Shown: positions 5,408 through 6,131 of the stretch, piece by piece | Position numbering within the stretch: the first letter of the stretch is position 1 | Layout of the letters: the number at the start of each line of letters is the position of its first letter | NCBI GenBank assembly: GCA_900762005.1 | Contig: CAAFEV010000092.1 | Location: forward strand, 1-6,131 | Source: an uncultured Oscillospiraceae bacterium | GTDB lineage: Bacteria; Bacillota; Clostridia; Oscillospirales; Oscillospiraceae | Reading direction: 5' to 3' | Length of the DNA stretch: 6,131 nt | Notes under the pieces: generated by a model | Databases searched by the model: none | What the model was told of the DNA's origin: nothing | What the model saw: only the letters and a program-made list of their open reading frames with translations | Position numbers and translations under genes: made by a program

Positions 5408-5899
5408 ATGGCGCAGGAAGCAAGGCGGCAGACGCATCCGTTGCCGCCGCTGTTCGATGAGCATTCCCGGGTACTGATTGTCGGGTCGTTTCCCTCTGTA
5501 AAAACGCGAGAAGCGATGTTCTATTACGGGCATCCGCAAAATCGGTTCTGGCGCGTGATTGCCGCCGTTACCGGCAGCTCCCGGCCGCTTAATAACGAGG
5601 AAAAACGCAGGCTGATTTTAGACAATCACTTTGCGGTCTGGGATTCGATTGCAAGCTGCACGATTATCGGCTCGTCGGACAGCACTATCCGCGATGTTGT
5701 CGGCAATGACCTTCGCGTCATTACGCAGAACGCACCGATAGAACGGATTTACTGCAACGGGAACACGGCACTGCGCTATTACCGTCGCTACAACGAGCCG
5801 CAGCTCGGACGCAGTGCAGCTCTCCTGCCCTCCACCAGTCCGGCAAATGCCTCCTGGTCGCTCGAACGCTTAATCGAGGCTTGGCGCGTCATTCTCTGA
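5408..5899 (+). CDS. DNA glycosylase of the uracil/hypoxanthine (Mug-like) superfamily
   Basis: A 163-residue base-excision repair enzyme expected to remove deaminated bases from DNA, most likely hypoxanthine (from deoxyinosine). The first motif, VGSFPSVKTREAMFYYGHP (25-43), continues into QNRFWRVI; the Asn45 of H-P-x-N-x-F-W is the likely catalytic or water-positioning residue by comparison with the hypoxanthine-DNA glycosylase group (UDG family 6). AVWDSIASC (76-84) with SSDSTI and the late motif LPSTSPANASW (140-150) also match that group, as does the length. I start at the ATG at 5408, which has AAAGGA (5394-5399) 8 bases upstream; an upstream in-frame ATG at 5351 lacks a site and would add 19 residues not expected in the family. 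It stands alone, divergent from the small - strand gene. The exact preferred base is inferred, not shown. Confidence 0.9.
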   Translation: MAQEARRQTHPLPPLFDEHSRVLIVGSFPSVKTREAMFYYGHPQNRFWRVIAAVTGSSRPLNNEEKRRLILDNHFAVWDSIASCTIIGSSDSTIRDVVGNDLRVITQNAPIERIYCNGNTALRYYRRYNEPQLGRSAALLPSTSPANASWSLERLIEAWRVIL

Positions 5900-5910
5900 T
5901 TTGTTGACCT

Positions 5911-5940
5911 ATAACGTTATTAATTTGATTCTAAATTAAT
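5911..5940. other. AT-rich palindromes after the glycosylase gene
   Basis: ATAACGTTAT (5911-5920) is a perfect 10-base palindrome, and ATTAATTT/AAATTAAT (5919-5926 with 5933-5940) is an 8-bp inverted repeat around GATTCT. Either could be an operator; the AT-only stem is weak as RNA. TTGACC at 5904-5909 looks like a -35 box, but no good -10 lies at the right distance. Confidence 0.35.
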
Positions 5941-5945
5941 GAAAA

Positions 5946-5972
5946 TTGGAGCAGGGTTTTTCCCTACCCCAA
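5946..5972 (+). other. imperfect hairpin, possible antiterminator partner
   Basis: Arms 5946-5956 and 5962-5972 pair with two mismatches around TTTTT. The left arm and loop (5950-5961, AGCAGGGTTTTT) can instead pair with the left arm of the terminator at 6004-6016 with one bulged G. It could be a weak glycosylase terminator or half of an attenuator. Confidence 0.4.
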
Positions 5973-6003
5973 CTTTATTAAAGAACGCATCTATTACAGA
6001 ACC

Positions 6004-6045
6004 AAAAAGCCCTGCTTTCGCCACCTGAAAGCAGGGCTTTTTTTT
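6004..6045 (+). terminator. strong intrinsic terminator, probably bidirectional
   Basis: A 16-bp stem (6004-6019 with 6027-6042), GC core GCCCTGC/GCAGGGC, closes a 7-base loop and runs into eight T (6038-6045). The left foot has five A, so the - strand also reads hairpin plus T run. It lies about 105 bases after the glycosylase stop, a long way for that gene alone, and may also end a gene entering from the right. Confidence 0.88.
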
Positions 6046-6054
6046 GACATGCTG

Positions 6055-6076
6055 AGGCGGGAGCAAGCTCCCGCCT
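6055..6076. repeat. perfect 10-bp GC-rich inverted repeat
   Basis: AGGCGGGAGC and GCTCCCGCCT are exact complements around AA. It is followed by TTGCT, not a T run, so it is not a classic terminator on the + strand. It could be a dispersed hairpin repeat or part of a tandem terminator for a - strand gene to the right. The remaining bases to 6131 show no supported feature. Confidence 0.75.
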
Positions 6077-6131
6077 TGCTATATGAGTTGATACGATGAA
6101 GCCGGAGCTGTTGCTGCAAGCATTCGCGTAA

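Noticed and set aside
6096..6131. 11-codon frame ending exactly at the window edge
   Set aside because: It has no ribosome binding site, and such a short frame occurs by chance.
5900..6131. - strand frames across the right-hand intergenic region
   Set aside because: They run through the terminator hairpins and lack a ribosome site or recognisable protein. A gene tail entering from the right cannot be excluded, but nothing supports one.

Overview
The window is a chromosomal stretch from a Gram-positive bacterium, most likely an anaerobic Clostridia of the Oscillospirales/Ruminococcaceae type. This rests on strong AGGAGG-type ribosome binding sites, near-consensus sigma-A promoters, hairpin-plus-T terminators, moderately GC-rich codons, a glutamate dehydrogenase that reads like the Clostridium symbiosum enzyme, and a DivIVA-like coiled-coil protein of a clostridial kind. 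The family-level placement is inference, and no species is claimed.

Layout. Bases 1-1919 hold a serine-synthesis pair on the + strand: serC (5' end cut off by the window) and serA, 30 bases apart, closed by a 13-bp perfect terminator. Bases 2006-3358 hold a full-length glutamate dehydrogenase gene with its own terminator. Bases 3425-3746 hold a promoter pair, a tRNA-Arg(CCG) gene with encoded CCA, and an odd tail in which the last 14 bases of the tRNA plus 41 downstream bases are repeated exactly 120 bases further on, with a perfect hairpin between the copies and a small terminator after the second. Next come a GNAT acetyltransferase (3847-4305) and a DivIVA-like coiled-coil protein with its own promoter and terminator (4401-5089). 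A 71-residue protein on the - strand (5088-5303) converges on that terminator. Divergent from it is a DNA glycosylase of the hypoxanthine/uracil (Mug-like) superfamily (5408-5899). The last 232 bases contain no supported gene. They hold a strong, probably bidirectional terminator, a possible antiterminator partner upstream of it, and a second GC-rich inverted repeat.

How the genes fit together. SerA oxidises 3-phosphoglycerate, and SerC transaminates the product using glutamate and releases 2-oxoglutarate. The neighbouring glutamate dehydrogenase interconverts 2-oxoglutarate and glutamate, so the first half is a coherent serine/glutamate nitrogen module, although a terminator separates gdhA from the serine pair. 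The second half is a set of unrelated single-gene units.

Most of the window is ordinary core genome. The features most worth a second look are the tRNA 3'-end duplication, the possible attenuator at the right end, and the small conserved-looking - strand protein. I did not find a clear new multi-gene system.
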